From Candidatus Microbacterium colombiense (lineage in GTDB: Bacteria > Actinomycetota > Actinomycetes > Actinomycetales > Microbacteriaceae): a stretch of DNA of 64,000 nucleotides. Both the position numbers and the translations under genes were made by a program. Where the stretch lies: contig CP119308.1 of the NCBI GenBank assembly GCA_029203165.1, forward strand, positions 2,542,001 through 2,606,000. The letters run 5' to 3'. The notes under the pieces are model-generated. The model had not been told where the DNA came from. It did no database searches and was given only the letters and a program-made list of their open reading frames with translations. Positions 1 through 7,715 of the stretch are shown here, one piece after another (position 1 is the stretch's first letter; each line of letters begins with the position of its first letter).

Positions 1-393
1 GTTGCCCGCGACCTGCGCGTACTTGTCGCACCATCCGGCGTACCAGACCCAGAGATCGATGGCATCGTCGACCTGTGTCGTCGCCGCCGAGACCGACAGG
101 CCCTCCTGCGCCACGACCTCGTCGATGAACTGGGCACGGCGGCCCTCCAGCACCTCGGCCACGCGGTAGAGCACCTGTCCGCGGTTGTACGCGGTGGCGC
201 CGGACCAGCCCTTGACCGCCGAGCGGGCTGCCACGACGGCGTCGCGGGCGTCCTTGCGCGAGCCCTGGGCCGCGTTCGCGAGGAACGCCCCCTTCTTCGA
301 CAGAACCTCGTAGGTGCGGCCGGACTCGCTGCGCGGGAAGGCCCCGCCGATCGCGAGCTTGTACGTCTTCGGAACGGTCAGTCGCTTGCTCAT
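1..393 (-). CDS. Aldehyde dehydrogenase family protein (C-terminus beyond window)
   Basis: The ATG at 393 opens a frame that is still open at base 1, giving about 131 N-terminal residues. The start resembles NAD(P)-dependent aldehyde dehydrogenases (K-L-x-I-G-G-A-F-P-R-S-E-S-G near residue 12, then the Lys/Arg-rich helices of the NAD-binding half). The catalytic Cys and Glu lie outside the window. It is the last visible gene of the deoC operon, and its start overlaps the stop of the preceding dehydrogenase by 4 bases (ATGA), so translation is probably coupled. Two adjacent, different dehydrogenases may act on related aldehydes, for example acetaldehyde released by DeoC. That substrate is an inference from context. 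Confidence 0.85.
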   Translation of the reverse strand, partial: MSKRLTVPKTYKLAIGGAFPRSESGRTYEVLSKKGAFLANAAQGSRKDARDAVVAARSAVKGWSGATAYNRGQVLYRVAEVLEGRRAQFIDEVVAQEGLSVSAATTQVDDAIDLWVWYAGWCDKYAQVAGN

Positions 394-1832
394 GCTGCGG
401 CTCCCTTCAGGTATGCCATGAGGCCCTGTCGTCCGCCCTCGCGGCCGTATCCGGACTCCTTGTATCCGCCGAAGGGGCTCGACGGGTCGAAACGGTTGAA
501 CGTGTTCGCCCACACCACACCGGCGCGCAGACGATCGGCGACGGCGAGGATGCGCGATCCCTTGTCCGACCAGATCCCGGCCGAGAGGCCGTAGGGGGTG
601 TTGTTCGCCTTGGCGATCGCCTCGGCGGGCGTGCGGAAGGTGAGAACCGACAGCACGGGACCGAACACCTCGTCGCGCGCGATGCGGTGCGAGGCCTCGA
701 CGCCGGTGAAGATCGTCGGGGCGAACCAGTAGCCCTTGTCGGGGATCACGCAGTCCGCGGTCCAGCGCTCGGCGCCTTCGGCCTCGCCGATGTCGCTCAG
801 TTCACGGATGCGGGCCAACTGCGCCGCCGAGTTGATGGCACCGATGTCGGTGTTCTTGTCGAGCGGGTCCCCCAGACGCAGGGTCGACAGACGGTTCTTC
901 AGACGATCGATGACCTCGTCGTGGATGGACTCCTGCACGAGCAGACGGCTGCCGGCGCAGCACACATGCCCCTGGTTGAAGAAGATGCCGTTGACGATGC
1001 CCTCGACGGCCTGGTCGATCGGCGCGTCATCGAAGACGATGTTGGCGGCCTTCCCGCCGAGCTCGAGGGTCAGCTTCTTCGGCGTACCGGCGACGGCACG
1101 CGCGATGTCCCGACCGACGCCGGTGGAACCGGTGAAGGCCACCTTGTCGACGTCCGGGTGACGCACGAGCGACGCCCCCGTTGCACCGGCACCGGTCACG
1201 ATGTTCACGACACCGGCGGGCAGATCGGCCTGCTGCAGGATCTCGGCGAAGATCAGTGCCGTGAGCGGCGTGGTCTCGGCGGGCTTGAGCACGACCGTGT
1301 TGCCGGCGGCCAGCGCGGGCGCGACCTTCCACGCGAGCATCAGCAACGGGAAGTTCCACGGGATGATCTGCCCGGCGACGCCGAGCGCGCGCGGGTTCGC
1401 GCCGAGCCCGGCGTGATCGAGCTTGTCGGCCCAGCCGGCGTAGTAGAAGAACCAGGAGGCGACGAGAGGCACGTCGACATCACGGCTCTCCTTGATCGGC
1501 TTGCCGTTGTCGAGGCTCTCGGCGACGGCGAGCTCACGAGCGCGCTCCTGCACCAGACGGGCGATACGGAAGAGGTACTTGCCGCGGTCGCGGCCGCTCA
1601 TCTTCGACCACGTCTTCTCATAGGCGCGACGGGCGGCGGCGACAGCACGGTCGACGTCGTCATCGTTCGCCGACGCGATCTCGGCGATGCGCTTCTCGCT
1701 GGATGGCGAGATCGTGGTGAAGCTGGAGCCGGAGCCATCGACGAACTCGCCGTCGATGAACAGGCCGTAGCTGTCCTTGAGGTTCAGCACCGCGGTGGAC
1801 TCGGGGGCCGGAGCGTATTCCAGGAAAGACAT
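390..1832 (-). CDS. NAD(P)-dependent aldehyde dehydrogenase, 480 aa
   Basis: This is a complete aldehyde dehydrogenase of normal family length (about 480). It oxidises an aldehyde to the acid with NAD(P)+. Visible landmarks are the IPWNFP motif near residue 157, the nucleotide-binding F-T-G-S-T-G-V-G at about 233-240, the catalytic-base Glu257 in LELGGK, and the nucleophile Cys291 in GHVCCAG. It starts 10 bases after the deoC stop and overlaps the next dehydrogenase by 4 bases. The placement suggests it removes acetaldehyde made by the aldolase, but the true substrate cannot be read from sequence. The long opposite-strand frame over the same bases is a GC-driven shadow. Confidence 0.95.
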   Translation of the reverse strand: MSFLEYAPAPESTAVLNLKDSYGLFIDGEFVDGSGSSFTTISPSSEKRIAEIASANDDDVDRAVAAARRAYEKTWSKMSGRDRGKYLFRIARLVQERARELAVAESLDNGKPIKESRDVDVPLVASWFFYYAGWADKLDHAGLGANPRALGVAGQIIPWNFPLLMLAWKVAPALAAGNTVVLKPAETTPLTALIFAEILQQADLPAGVVNIVTGAGATGASLVRHPDVDKVAFTGSTGVGRDIARAVAGTPKKLTLELGGKAANIVFDDAPIDQAVEGIVNGIFFNQGHVCCAGSRLLVQESIHDEVIDRLKNRLSTLRLGDPLDKNTDIGAINSAAQLARIRELSDIGEAEGAERWTADCVIPDKGYWFAPTIFTGVEASHRIARDEVFGPVLSVLTFRTPAEAIAKANNTPYGLSAGIWSDKGSRILAVADRLRAGVVWANTFNRFDPSSPFGGYKESGYGREGGRQGLMAYLKGAAA

Positions 1833-1842
1833 ATGCGGGTTC

Positions 1843-2844
1843 CTAGTCGATCGTGACGTAGTCGGGGCCGGAGTAGTGGCCGGTGGTGAGCTTCTGGCGC
1901 TGCAGCAGCACGTCGTTCAGAAGGCTCGATGCGCCGAAGCGGAAGAGGTGCGGCTGGAGCCATTCCTCGCCGACCGTCTCAGCGACGGTCACGAGGTACT
2001 TCACGGCATCCTTCGAGGTGCGGATGCCGCCGGCCGGCTTCACGCCGATCTTCTCTCCGGTGCCCCGGTGCCAGTCGCGCACCGTCTCGAGCATCAGCAG
2101 CGTCGTCGGCAGGGTGGCGGCGGGCTGCACCTTGCCGGTGGACGTCTTGATGAAGTCACCGCCCGCGAGGATACCGAGCCAGGATGCTCGCTTGATGTTG
2201 TCGTAGGTGTTCAACTCGCCGGTCTCGAGGATGACCTTGAGCGATGCGGAGGAGCCATCGGCCCGGCGGCAGGCTTCCTTCACCTGAGCGATCTGGTCGA
2301 ACACGAGTCCATATCGGCCGGACAGGAATGCCCCGCGATCGATCACCATGTCGATCTCGTCGGCTCCCGCCGCGACCGCCTCCGCGGTGTCGGCGAGCTT
2401 GATGGCCAAGGAAGACCGTCCGCTCGGGAACGCGGTGGCCACCGCGGCGACCGAGATCAGACCGTCGTCCGGGTCGCCGTGCAGCGCGCCGAGAGCTCCG
2501 ACGGCGTCCGGCACCATGTCGCCGTACACACACACGGCGGCGACCTTCGGCGTCGACGGGTCCGCGGCATCCGGGTTCTTCGCCTTCGCGACGAGCGAGC
2601 GCACCTTGCCTGGTGTGTCGGCGCCCTCGAGCGTCGTGAGGTCGATGAGGCGGATGATCGTGTCGAGCGCCCAGGCCTTCGACGTCGTCTTGATCGAGCG
2701 GGTGCCGAGTCCGGCCGCGCGCTGCTCGAGTCCGACGGCGTCGACCCCGGGGAGCCCGTGCAGGAATCGTCGCAGGGTGGCATCGTCCGGCTCACCGCCG
2801 AGGACATCCACCGCCGCTCTGCGGCTGAGTTCTGTGGTCGTCAT
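1843..2844 (-). CDS. deoC: Deoxyribose-phosphate aldolase, long form (333 aa)
   Basis: DeoC cleaves 2-deoxyribose 5-phosphate to glyceraldehyde 3-phosphate and acetaldehyde in the cytoplasm, as part of deoxynucleoside salvage. The class I aldolase site is intact: Lys233 in FIKTSTGK is the Schiff-base lysine, Lys269 in KPAGGIRT is the second lysine, and Asp165 in DEIDMV is the proton-relay acid. At 333 residues it is about 100 longer than the short E. coli form. The extra length is mainly an N-terminal extension of roughly 70 residues, as in the long DeoC forms of actinobacteria and animals. Its start overlaps the upstream regulator stop (ATGA), so it is the first structural gene of this operon. 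Confidence 0.96.
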   Translation of the reverse strand: MTTTELSRRAAVDVLGGEPDDATLRRFLHGLPGVDAVGLEQRAAGLGTRSIKTTSKAWALDTIIRLIDLTTLEGADTPGKVRSLVAKAKNPDAADPSTPKVAAVCVYGDMVPDAVGALGALHGDPDDGLISVAAVATAFPSGRSSLAIKLADTAEAVAAGADEIDMVIDRGAFLSGRYGLVFDQIAQVKEACRRADGSSASLKVILETGELNTYDNIKRASWLGILAGGDFIKTSTGKVQPAATLPTTLLMLETVRDWHRGTGEKIGVKPAGGIRTSKDAVKYLVTVAETVGEEWLQPHLFRFGASSLLNDVLLQRQKLTTGHYSGPDYVTID

Positions 2845-3776
2845 TGTTCCTCCAACAATGCTCGTGCTGTGGTCTCATCTGTCACCAGGACGCTGCACAG
2901 GCCACTGGTGACGACTGTGCGCGCGATGTCGTGCTTGGCGCGACCGGCGGTCACGAAGATCGCCCGCTCCGCGCTTCGGAGCCGGTCGAGGGCGACCCCG
3001 ACCGTGCGGGCGTCGAGTTGCGCGTCGACGACGTTCCCCTCGGCGTCGACGTAGCGTCCGAGGACGTCGCCGACCGCACCGCGCCGCGCGAGTTCCTCCA
3101 CGTCTTCGACGCTGAGGTAGCCGTTCTCCACGTGGGCGGAGCTCGCATCGCACGGGCCGGCGGTGAAGAGGAACGCCTGCGCTTCGGCGGCTTCTTCGAG
3201 GATCGCCGCGACGGTGCGGTCCGACTCGATCGCCTGCTTCGTCTCGACGCGTTCGAGGATCGCCGGGCTCGGGAGCAGGGAGACATGCCCCGACGCCCGT
3301 TGGGCGATCGTGACGGCAAGACCGGCTGCTCCGCCCGACCGACGGTTGAGGCTCACACCGCCGTTGAGCTGTACGACGGTGACCCCGCTCGCCCAGCCGT
3401 CCGGCAGAGCCTCCGCGACAGCGCGGAGTGTTCGTCCCCAGCTCACGCCGAGAGTGCGCGGCACGGGACGCAACGCCGTGAGGTAGTCGGCGGCCGCCTG
3501 GGCCACACGTTCGAGAGTACCCTCGTCACCGTCCGGAGCGGGCACCACGACGGCTTCGACGAGGCCGTAGCGTTCGACGAGGAGCCGCTCGAGGGCGAGG
3601 CGTCGAGCGCGCGGATGCACGATCTCGATCCGCACGATCCCGCGTTCGCGTGCCTGGGTGAGCAGACGACCCACCTTCCAGCGCGACACCTTGAGAAGGG
3701 CGCCGATCTCGTCCTGGGTCTTGTCCTCGTCGTAGTACAACTCGGCGATACGGACCATGAGCAGTTCGTCTTCCAC
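2841..3776 (-). CDS. SorC/DeoR-type sugar-binding transcriptional regulator
   Basis: This 311-residue protein has an N-terminal helix-turn-helix (about residues 8-50, including D-E-I-G-A-L-L-K-V-S-R-W-K-V) and a C-terminal sugar-phosphate effector domain. That is the SorC-family layout of Bacillus DeoR and CggR. I chose the GTG at 3776 because a strong AGGAGG lies just upstream. It heads the deoC-dehydrogenase operon and overlaps deoC by 4 bases, so it most likely represses its own operon and is relieved by a phosphorylated sugar such as deoxyribose 5-phosphate. A perfect palindrome at 3831-3844 is the probable operator. The effector is inferred from the neighbours. Confidence 0.9.
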   Translation of the reverse strand: MEDELLMVRIAELYYDEDKTQDEIGALLKVSRWKVGRLLTQARERGIVRIEIVHPRARRLALERLLVERYGLVEAVVVPAPDGDEGTLERVAQAAADYLTALRPVPRTLGVSWGRTLRAVAEALPDGWASGVTVVQLNGGVSLNRRSGGAAGLAVTIAQRASGHVSLLPSPAILERVETKQAIESDRTVAAILEEAAEAQAFLFTAGPCDASSAHVENGYLSVEDVEELARRGAVGDVLGRYVDAEGNVVDAQLDARTVGVALDRLRSAERAIFVTAGRAKHDIARTVVTSGLCSVLVTDETTARALLEEQ

Positions 3777-3830
3777 GGCAACCTCCTTCCGCGTACAGCC
3801 TACGACCGAAACCGCGTACGCGCATGTCTT

Positions 3831-3844
3831 TGCTCATATGAGCA
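3831..3844. promoter_or_regulatory. Candidate operator of the SorC-type regulator (perfect 14-bp palindrome)
   Basis: The site reads TGCTCATATGAGCA, a perfect inverted repeat ending about 55 bases upstream of the regulator start. It lies in the gap between the clpP2 terminator and the regulator gene. Perfect palindromes in this position are typical autoregulatory sites for SorC/DeoR regulators. No second copy was noticed nearby. Confidence 0.55.
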
Positions 3845-3884
3845 CACGCTCTTCGGTGCGCTGCGCATCTGCCGCCCGGACACG

Positions 3885-3923
3885 CAGAAAGGGCGGCAGT
3901 CTCGATGACTGCCGCCCTTTCTG
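3885..3923 (-). terminator. Rho-independent terminator after clpP2
   Basis: A 16-bp perfect stem pairs 3885-3900 with 3908-3923 (one more C-G pair closes the loop). It lies immediately after the clpP2 stop and ends the clpP1-clpP2 transcript before the regulator region. There is no T-run, which is common in high-GC actinobacteria. Confidence 0.8.
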
Positions 3924-3930
3924 AGGGGAA

Positions 3931-4572
3931 CTACGCGCGCTTTCGCGAGGTGAGCACCTGGTCGACGATGCCGTACTCCAGAGCCTGTGCCGCGGAGAGG
4001 ATGTTGTCGCGGTCGATGTCGCGGTTGATCTGCTCGACGGGCTTTCCCGTGTGCGCAGCCATCGTCTCCTCGAGCCAGGTGCGCATACGGAGGATCTCCG
4101 CCGCCTGGATCTCGATATCGGACGCCTGCCCCTGACCGGCCTCGCCCATGGCGGGCTGGTGGATCAGAACGCGGGCGTTCGGCAGTGCGAGGCGCTTGCC
4201 GGGAGCACCGGCCGCGAGCAACACGGACGCCGCGGACGCCGCCTGGCCGAGCACGACGGTCTGGATCTGCGGCGCGACGTACTGCATCGTGTCGTAGATC
4301 GCGGTCATCGCGGTGAAGGAGCCGCCCGGGGAGTTGATGTACATCGTGATGTCACGCTCGGCATCCTGGCTCTCGAGAACCAGGAGCTGCGCCATCACGT
4401 CATCGGCCGAAGCGTCGTCGACCTGCACGCCCAGGAAGATCACGCGATCCTCGAAGAGCTTGTTGTACGGGTCCTGGCGCTTGAAGCCGTAAGCCGTGCG
4501 CTCCTCGAACTGCGGGAGCACGTAGCGGCTGGAAGGAAGGTTTCCCGCGGATTGGAAAGTGGGGGTGTACAT
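3931..4572 (-). CDS. clpP2: ATP-dependent Clp protease proteolytic subunit 2
   Basis: This 213-residue serine peptidase forms one ring of the ClpP1P2 tetradecamer, which degrades unfolded proteins delivered by ClpX or ClpC. The triad is complete: Ser113 in GQAASAAS, His138 in LIHQP and Asp189 in DIDRDN. The ATG at 4572 gives the usual start. The frame is open further upstream, but that stretch is the antisense of clpP1 sequence. The N-terminus to about residue 30 is longer than in ClpP1, as usual for this paralogue. It follows clpP1 by 20 bases and ends at a strong hairpin. No clpX follows it here. Confidence 0.96.
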   Translation of the reverse strand: MYTPTFQSAGNLPSSRYVLPQFEERTAYGFKRQDPYNKLFEDRVIFLGVQVDDASADDVMAQLLVLESQDAERDITMYINSPGGSFTAMTAIYDTMQYVAPQIQTVVLGQAASAASVLLAAGAPGKRLALPNARVLIHQPAMGEAGQGQASDIEIQAAEILRMRTWLEETMAAHTGKPVEQINRDIDRDNILSAAQALEYGIVDQVLTSRKRA

Positions 4573-4592
4573 GGTGTCCTTTCGAATCCGGA

Positions 4593-5189
4593 TTACTCTG
4601 CGGTGTCCGCAGTGCCGCCGCCGCCGGTGACGTCGCTGGCGTGTTCGCGGATGTGGTCCACGAAACCGTACTCGAGCGCCTCGTCGGCCGTGAACCACCG
4701 GTCGCGGTCGCCGTCCTCGTTGATCTGCTCGACGGACTTTCCGGTCTGTCCCGCCGTGATCTCGGCCAGACGCTTCTTCATCGACAGGATGAGCTGCGCC
4801 TGGGTCTGGATGTCGCTCGAGGTACCGCCGAAGCCACCGTGCGGCTGGTGCAGCAGAACGCGTGCGTTCGGCGTGATGTAGCGCTTGCCCTTGGTGCCAC
4901 TGGTCAACAGCAGCTGGCCCATCGACGCGGCCATGCCGATGCCGACGGTGACGATGTCGTTCGGCACGAACTGCATCGTGTCGTAGATCGCCATTCCCGC
5001 GGTGATCGATCCACCGGGCGAGTTGATGTAGAGGTAGATGTCCTTCTCAGAGTCCTCTGCGGCGAGAAGAAGGATCTTCGCGCAGATCTCGTTGGCATTC
5101 TGGTCGCGCACCTCCGAGCCAAGCCAGATGATGCGGTCCTTCAACAGTCGGTCGAAGACGCTCGTTGCGACGAGGGGTTCTGCAGCCAT
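4593..5189 (-). CDS. clpP1: ATP-dependent Clp protease proteolytic subunit 1
   Basis: This 198-residue ClpP paralogue is the first gene of the clpP1-clpP2 operon. The catalytic residues are Ser89 (GMAASMG), His114 (LLHQPHGG) and Asp163 (GDRDRW). The substrate-binding YINSPGG sits at about residues 54-60. In actinobacteria both subunits are needed for the active mixed-ring protease, often essential. The start is preceded by AGGAGC. It belongs to the tig-clpP neighbourhood that is conserved across bacteria. Confidence 0.96.
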   Translation of the reverse strand: MAAEPLVATSVFDRLLKDRIIWLGSEVRDQNANEICAKILLLAAEDSEKDIYLYINSPGGSITAGMAIYDTMQFVPNDIVTVGIGMAASMGQLLLTSGTKGKRYITPNARVLLHQPHGGFGGTSSDIQTQAQLILSMKKRLAEITAGQTGKSVEQINEDGDRDRWFTADEALEYGFVDHIREHASDVTGGGGTADTAE

Positions 5190-5270
5190 GTCAGCTCCTG
5201 ATTCCGTGTTTCAGTGATTCGAATCTACCGGCGACGACGCAGGGCTCAGGCCGTGTTCGCCGTCGGCATA

Positions 5271-5753
5271 TCAGCGTGGCGGAGCAGTGAGCTCGCTCGC
5301 GTATCCGGTGACCGATCGCGTGTACCTCGGCAGGTGCGGCGCGAGCGCGGTGAGAGCGATCGAGGCCCCGAGCACCGCGTCCCCTCGCGACACCAGCGCC
5401 AGCGCATAGAACGCGGCGGCGGCATCGACGAACGGCCCACCTCGCTCGTACTCAGCCCGCAGCATCTCGATCGACTCGTCGATCCGACCGAGGTTGCGCA
5501 CCGTGCTGGCGAGCTGGATCACCGCCTGGGGACGATGCTCCTCATCGAGCCCTGCAGCCAACGCGGCGCGATAGAGCGGCTCGGCCTCCGACTCGATCCC
5601 TGCGGAATCACGAGCACCCGCGCGCTCGAACAATGCACGTGCATCGCCCTCTGGCCGTTCGCTCGCCTCGGCATCGATCCGCTCGATCCGTTCGCGGTCA
5701 CTCAGGTTCTCATCGGCCCAGATCGCGGCAATCCGGTCATCCCAGTCCTGCAT
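5271..5753 (-). CDS. Small TPR-like protein of unknown function
   Basis: This 160-residue soluble protein starts at the ATG at 5753. It is helix-rich with tetratricopeptide-like spacing: A-E-P-L-Y-R-A-A-L-A-A-G-L-D near residues 55-68, then an R-P-Q-A-V-I-Q-L-A-S-T-V-R-N-L-G helix pair. It resembles the TPR_5-type actinobacterial proteins with an N-terminal D-W-x-x-R-I-x-x-I-W signature. It is probably a scaffold or binding protein, and no catalytic motif is visible. It lies between tig, separated by a terminator, and clpP1, and is in the same orientation. Confidence 0.75.
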   Translation of the reverse strand: MQDWDDRIAAIWADENLSDRERIERIDAEASERPEGDARALFERAGARDSAGIESEAEPLYRAALAAGLDEEHRPQAVIQLASTVRNLGRIDESIEMLRAEYERGGPFVDAAAAFYALALVSRGDAVLGASIALTALAPHLPRYTRSVTGYASELTAPPR

Positions 5754-5775
5754 GCTGTCTCCCTTCGGTGACGAC

Positions 5776-5807
5776 AGAGGGGCGGATGCCGCAGCATCCG
5801 CCCCTCT
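5776..5807 (-). terminator. Terminator after tig
   Basis: A perfect 14-bp stem pairs 5776-5789 with 5794-5807 around the 4-base loop CGCA. It sits 17 bases past the tig stop and before the start of the TPR-like gene, separating the two transcripts. Confidence 0.8.
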
Positions 5808-5823
5808 CAGAATCGCTTCGCGA

Positions 5824-7302
5824 TCACTCCGCCTTGTCGGCGGCCTTCTTCGCGGGTGCCTTCTTGGCAGCAGGCTTCTTGGCCGGCGCCTTCTCGGCTG
5901 CGGGCTCTTCGGCCTCGGCCGCATCCGCCTTCTTGGCCGGAGCCTTCTTAGCGGCAGGCTTCTTCGCGGGAGCCTTCTTGGCCGGCTTCTCGTCAGCTTC
6001 TGCCTCAGCCACGACCGACTCGTCGTCGACGACGATGAAGTCGGAGAGGTCGACGGTCTTGCCGTTGGTGTCGACGACCTTCACCTTGCCGAGCGTGATC
6101 GCGAGTGCCTTGTTGCGCGCGACCTCGCCGACGAGGGCAGGGAGCTGGTTCGACGACTGCAGTGCCTCGACGAACTCCTGGGGCGCCATGCCGTACTGCG
6201 CGGCGGACTGCACGAGGTACTGGCTGAGCTCCTCCTGTGAGACCTGCACATCGGCCTGCTCGGCGATCGTGTCGAGCAGCACCTGCGTGCGGAACTGCTT
6301 CTCGCTCGCCTCGGTGACCTCGGCACGGTGCACGTCGTCCTCGAGGCGGCCTTCGCCCTCGAGGTGGCTGTGCACCTCGTCCTCGATGAGCTGCGGCGGC
6401 ACGGGGATCTCGATCTGCTCGAGCAGCGTCTCGACGAGCTTGTCGCGAGCGGCGGAGCCCTGGGTGAACACGCCCTGCTGCGCGACGCGCTCGGCGAGGC
6501 TCTCGCGGAGCTCGGCGATCGTGTCGAACTCGCTCGCGATCTGCGCGAAGTCGTCATCAGCCTCGGGAAGCTCGCGCTCCTTGACGGCCTTGACCGACAC
6601 CGAGACCTCGGCCTCGGAACCGGCGTGGTCGCCACCGACGAGCGAGGAGCGGAACGTGGTGTCCTCACCGGCGGTCAGCGACTCGATCGCGTCGTCGATG
6701 CCCTCGAGCAGCTCGCCGGAGCCGATCTCGTAGGAGACGCCCTCGGCGCGGTCGATCTCGGCGCCATCGATCGTGGCGACCAGGTCGAGCTCGACGAAGT
6801 CTCCCTTGGCGGCCGGACGGTCGACGGTCACGAGCGTGCCGAAGCGCGCGCGCATGTTGTCGAGCTCGGCGTCGAGAGCGGCGGCATCCGCCTCGACGGC
6901 GTCGACGGTCACCGTGATGCCGTCGTACGAGGGGAGATCGATCTCGGGACGGACGTCGACCTCGACGTCGACGAGCAGGTCGCCGGAGAAGTCCTTCTCG
7001 TTGGGCCACTGCGTGATGTCGGCTGCCGGGCGGCCGACGACACGGAGCTTGTGCTCGACCGTGGCCTCACGGAAGAACTTGTCGAGGCCTTCATTGACCG
7101 CGTGCTCGATGACCGCGCCGCGACCGATGCGCTGGTCGATGATCGGTGCAGGGACCTTGCCCTTGCGGAATCCGGGGATCTGGACGTCCTGAGCGATGTG
7201 CTCGTATGCGTGAGCGATGCTCGGCTTGAGGTCGTCCGGGGTGACCGTGATGCTGAGCTTGACCCGGGTGGGGGTCAGCTTCTCGACGGTGCTGTTCGCC
7301 AT
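5824..7302 (-). CDS. tig: Trigger factor with a lysine/alanine-rich C-terminal tail
   Basis: Trigger factor is the ribosome-bound chaperone and peptidyl-prolyl isomerase that meets nascent chains at the exit tunnel. The ribosome-docking signature G-F-R-K-G-K-V-P is near residue 44, followed by the FKBP-like domain (K-G-D-F-V-E-L-D near 161) and the helical arms. The ATG at 7302 has AAGGAG upstream; the frame is open farther but runs into tRNA-Pro. At 492 residues it is longer than the usual 430-460. The surplus is residues about 435-492, a low-complexity tail repeating K-K-A-P-A-K-K and P-A-A-K-K, like histone H1 or HU tails. Confidence 0.96.
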   Translation of the reverse strand: MANSTVEKLTPTRVKLSITVTPDDLKPSIAHAYEHIAQDVQIPGFRKGKVPAPIIDQRIGRGAVIEHAVNEGLDKFFREATVEHKLRVVGRPAADITQWPNEKDFSGDLLVDVEVDVRPEIDLPSYDGITVTVDAVEADAAALDAELDNMRARFGTLVTVDRPAAKGDFVELDLVATIDGAEIDRAEGVSYEIGSGELLEGIDDAIESLTAGEDTTFRSSLVGGDHAGSEAEVSVSVKAVKERELPEADDDFAQIASEFDTIAELRESLAERVAQQGVFTQGSAARDKLVETLLEQIEIPVPPQLIEDEVHSHLEGEGRLEDDVHRAEVTEASEKQFRTQVLLDTIAEQADVQVSQEELSQYLVQSAAQYGMAPQEFVEALQSSNQLPALVGEVARNKALAITLGKVKVVDTNGKTVDLSDFIVVDDESVVAEAEADEKPAKKAPAKKPAAKKAPAKKADAAEAEEPAAEKAPAKKPAAKKAPAKKAADKAE

Positions 7303-7363
7303 GCTGGTGTGTCTCCTTGTGGTTTCCGCGCTGACACGCGGCTTGAAGGCTTGTCGAGCCGTG

Positions 7364-7437
7364 TCGGGGCGACAGGAGTTGAACCTGCGACCTCCCGCTC
7401 CCAAAGCGGGCGCTCTACCAAGCTGAGCTACGCCCCG
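7364..7437 (-). tRNA. tRNA-Pro (anticodon UGG)
   Basis: This 74-base cloverleaf has a 7-bp CGGGGCG/CGCCCCG acceptor stem and a CCCGC/GCGGG anticodon stem closing the loop TTTGGGA, so the anticodon is TGG. The T-arm contains GGTTCAACTCC. No CCA is encoded. It lies just upstream of tig on the same strand. Confidence 0.95.
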
Positions 7438-7546
7438 GGGAATCCGCACGCAGATTCAGCCCAATCGAGTCTAACGGACGGGAGCACCCCCGACAGTCCG
7501 CTATGCTCGATGAGTCGGGTCGTGCGATTCTCGAACGCCTGACAAC

Positions 7547-7617
7547 GGGGCTGTAGCTTAGTGGTAAAGCCTTAGTCTTCCAAACTAATGATGCGGGTTC
7601 GATTCCCGTCAGCCCCT
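7547..7617 (+). tRNA. tRNA-Gly (anticodon UCC)
   Basis: This 71-base cloverleaf has acceptor arms GGGGCTG (7547-7553) and CAGCCCC (7610-7616). The anticodon stem TTAGT/ACTAA closes the loop CTTCCAA, placing anticodon TCC at 7579-7581. The T-arm is GGTTCGATTCC. CCA is not encoded. It is divergent from the adjacent tRNA-Pro. Confidence 0.95.
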
Positions 7618-7624
7618 CCGTTCA

Positions 7625-7656
7625 CAGAACCCCCCGCCCACCGGCGGGGGGTTCTG
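7625..7656 (+). terminator. Terminator after tRNA-Gly
   Basis: A perfect 14-bp G/C-rich stem (7625-7638 with 7643-7656, 4-base loop) is followed by TCTTTC. It begins 8 bases after the tRNA-Gly gene, so it ends that transcript. Confidence 0.88.
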
Positions 7657-7715
7657 TCTTTCCTGGCTAAACTCGTCGGAACGCCGGCGCCCGTCGCCGA
7701 TCGAGGGGGGATGCC

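Noticed and set aside
687..1856. Plus-strand frame of about 390 codons opposite the aldehyde dehydrogenase
   Set aside because: It is antisense to a clear dehydrogenase with catalytic residues in place, and its composition is typical of a shadow frame.
5255..5271. GTTCGCCGTCGGC upstream of clpP1 as a ClgR box
   Set aside because: Only one half resembles the ClgR consensus, and it lies at the stop codon of the TPR-like gene. The evidence is too weak to annotate.
5834..6000. Repeated AAG/GCC-rich DNA in tig as a possible tandem-repeat element or CRISPR-like array
   Set aside because: The repeats are coding, short and in frame (K-K-A-P-A-K-K). There are no spacers of constant length.
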